Shown piece after piece: positions 23,970 to 24,027 of a DNA stretch of 24,027 nt (the stretch's first letter is position 1; each line of letters begins with the position of its first letter). The notes beneath the pieces are model-generated. The model worked only from the letters and a program-made list of their open reading frames with translations. It was not told the origin of the DNA and did no database searches. The stretch covers positions 1 through 24,027 of the forward strand of contig JAEYOR010000016.1 of NCBI GenBank assembly GCA_023411615.1. The letters are read 5' to 3'. The position numbers were made by a program, and so were the translations under genes. The stretch comes from Actinomycetes bacterium (GTDB taxonomy: Bacteria > Actinomycetota > Actinomycetes > Actinomycetales > Demequinaceae).

Positions 23970-23987
23970 GCGGCACGTGGGCGGTGC

Positions 23988-24027
23988 GGTGCGGCGTGGA
24001 GCGGCATGGTGATGCGTGGAGCGGCAT
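23988..24027. repeat. Two tandem 20-bp units at the window edge
   Basis: GCGTGGAGCGGCAT occurs at 23994-24007 and again at 24014-24027. With the preceding six bases the two 20-bp units (23988-24007 and 24008-24027) agree at 18 of 20 positions. The array begins 18 nt after the menB stop and is cut by the window end, so copy number is unknown. Confidence 0.65.

Noticed and set aside
23818..24027. A minus-strand frame running off the right edge
   Set aside because: It overlaps menB antisense and translates the tandem repeat; nothing supports it as a gene.

Overview
The window reads as GC-rich chromosomal DNA of an actinobacterium, most likely of the order Micrococcales. The grounds are about half of the genes starting with GTG, actinobacterial NuoH/I/J/N extensions, a MenJ-type menaquinone tail reductase and an Asp-type MenB. 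The taxon is inferred from protein character only. No mobile element, CRISPR array, tRNA or rRNA is visible.

Layout, left to right: (1) 1-141 is non-coding with three hairpins. (2) 142-819 (-) is a class I cation-dependent O-methyltransferase. (3) 898-1899 (-) is a long-chain polyprenyl diphosphate synthase. (4) 1901-17480 (-) is a complete 14-gene NADH dehydrogenase I (complex I) operon, transcribed nuoA to nuoN from right to left, almost every junction being a 4-bp stop/start overlap or a gap under 10 nt. (5) 17500-18774 (-) is a geranylgeranyl-reductase-family flavoprotein (MenJ-like), 19 nt upstream of nuoA. (6) 18894-20159 (+) is isochorismate synthase (menF), convergent with (7) menD (20172-21860, -) and menC (21857-22768, -), which overlap by ATGA. 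(8) 23040-23969 (+) is menB, divergent from menC. (9) The right edge carries a short tandem repeat cut by the window end.

The genes form a quinone supply-and-use neighbourhood. MenF, MenD, MenC and MenB make the naphthoate head group. The polyprenyl synthase makes the isoprenoid tail, MenJ would partly saturate it, and Nuo reduces the finished menaquinone with NADH while moving protons. MenE, MenA, MenH and the C-methyltransferase MenG/UbiE are not in the window.

The gene content is ordinary. The least ordinary observations are: a shared TACGCT hexamer exactly 6 nt before the start codon of four genes (putative leaderless promoters, contrasting with clear Shine-Dalgarno sites inside the nuo operon); a NuoG in which all four ligand positions of the extra N7 iron-sulfur cluster are substituted while the spacing is kept; and a small family of repeated words shared by the non-coding regions near the two ends. 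I found no convincing new biological system.
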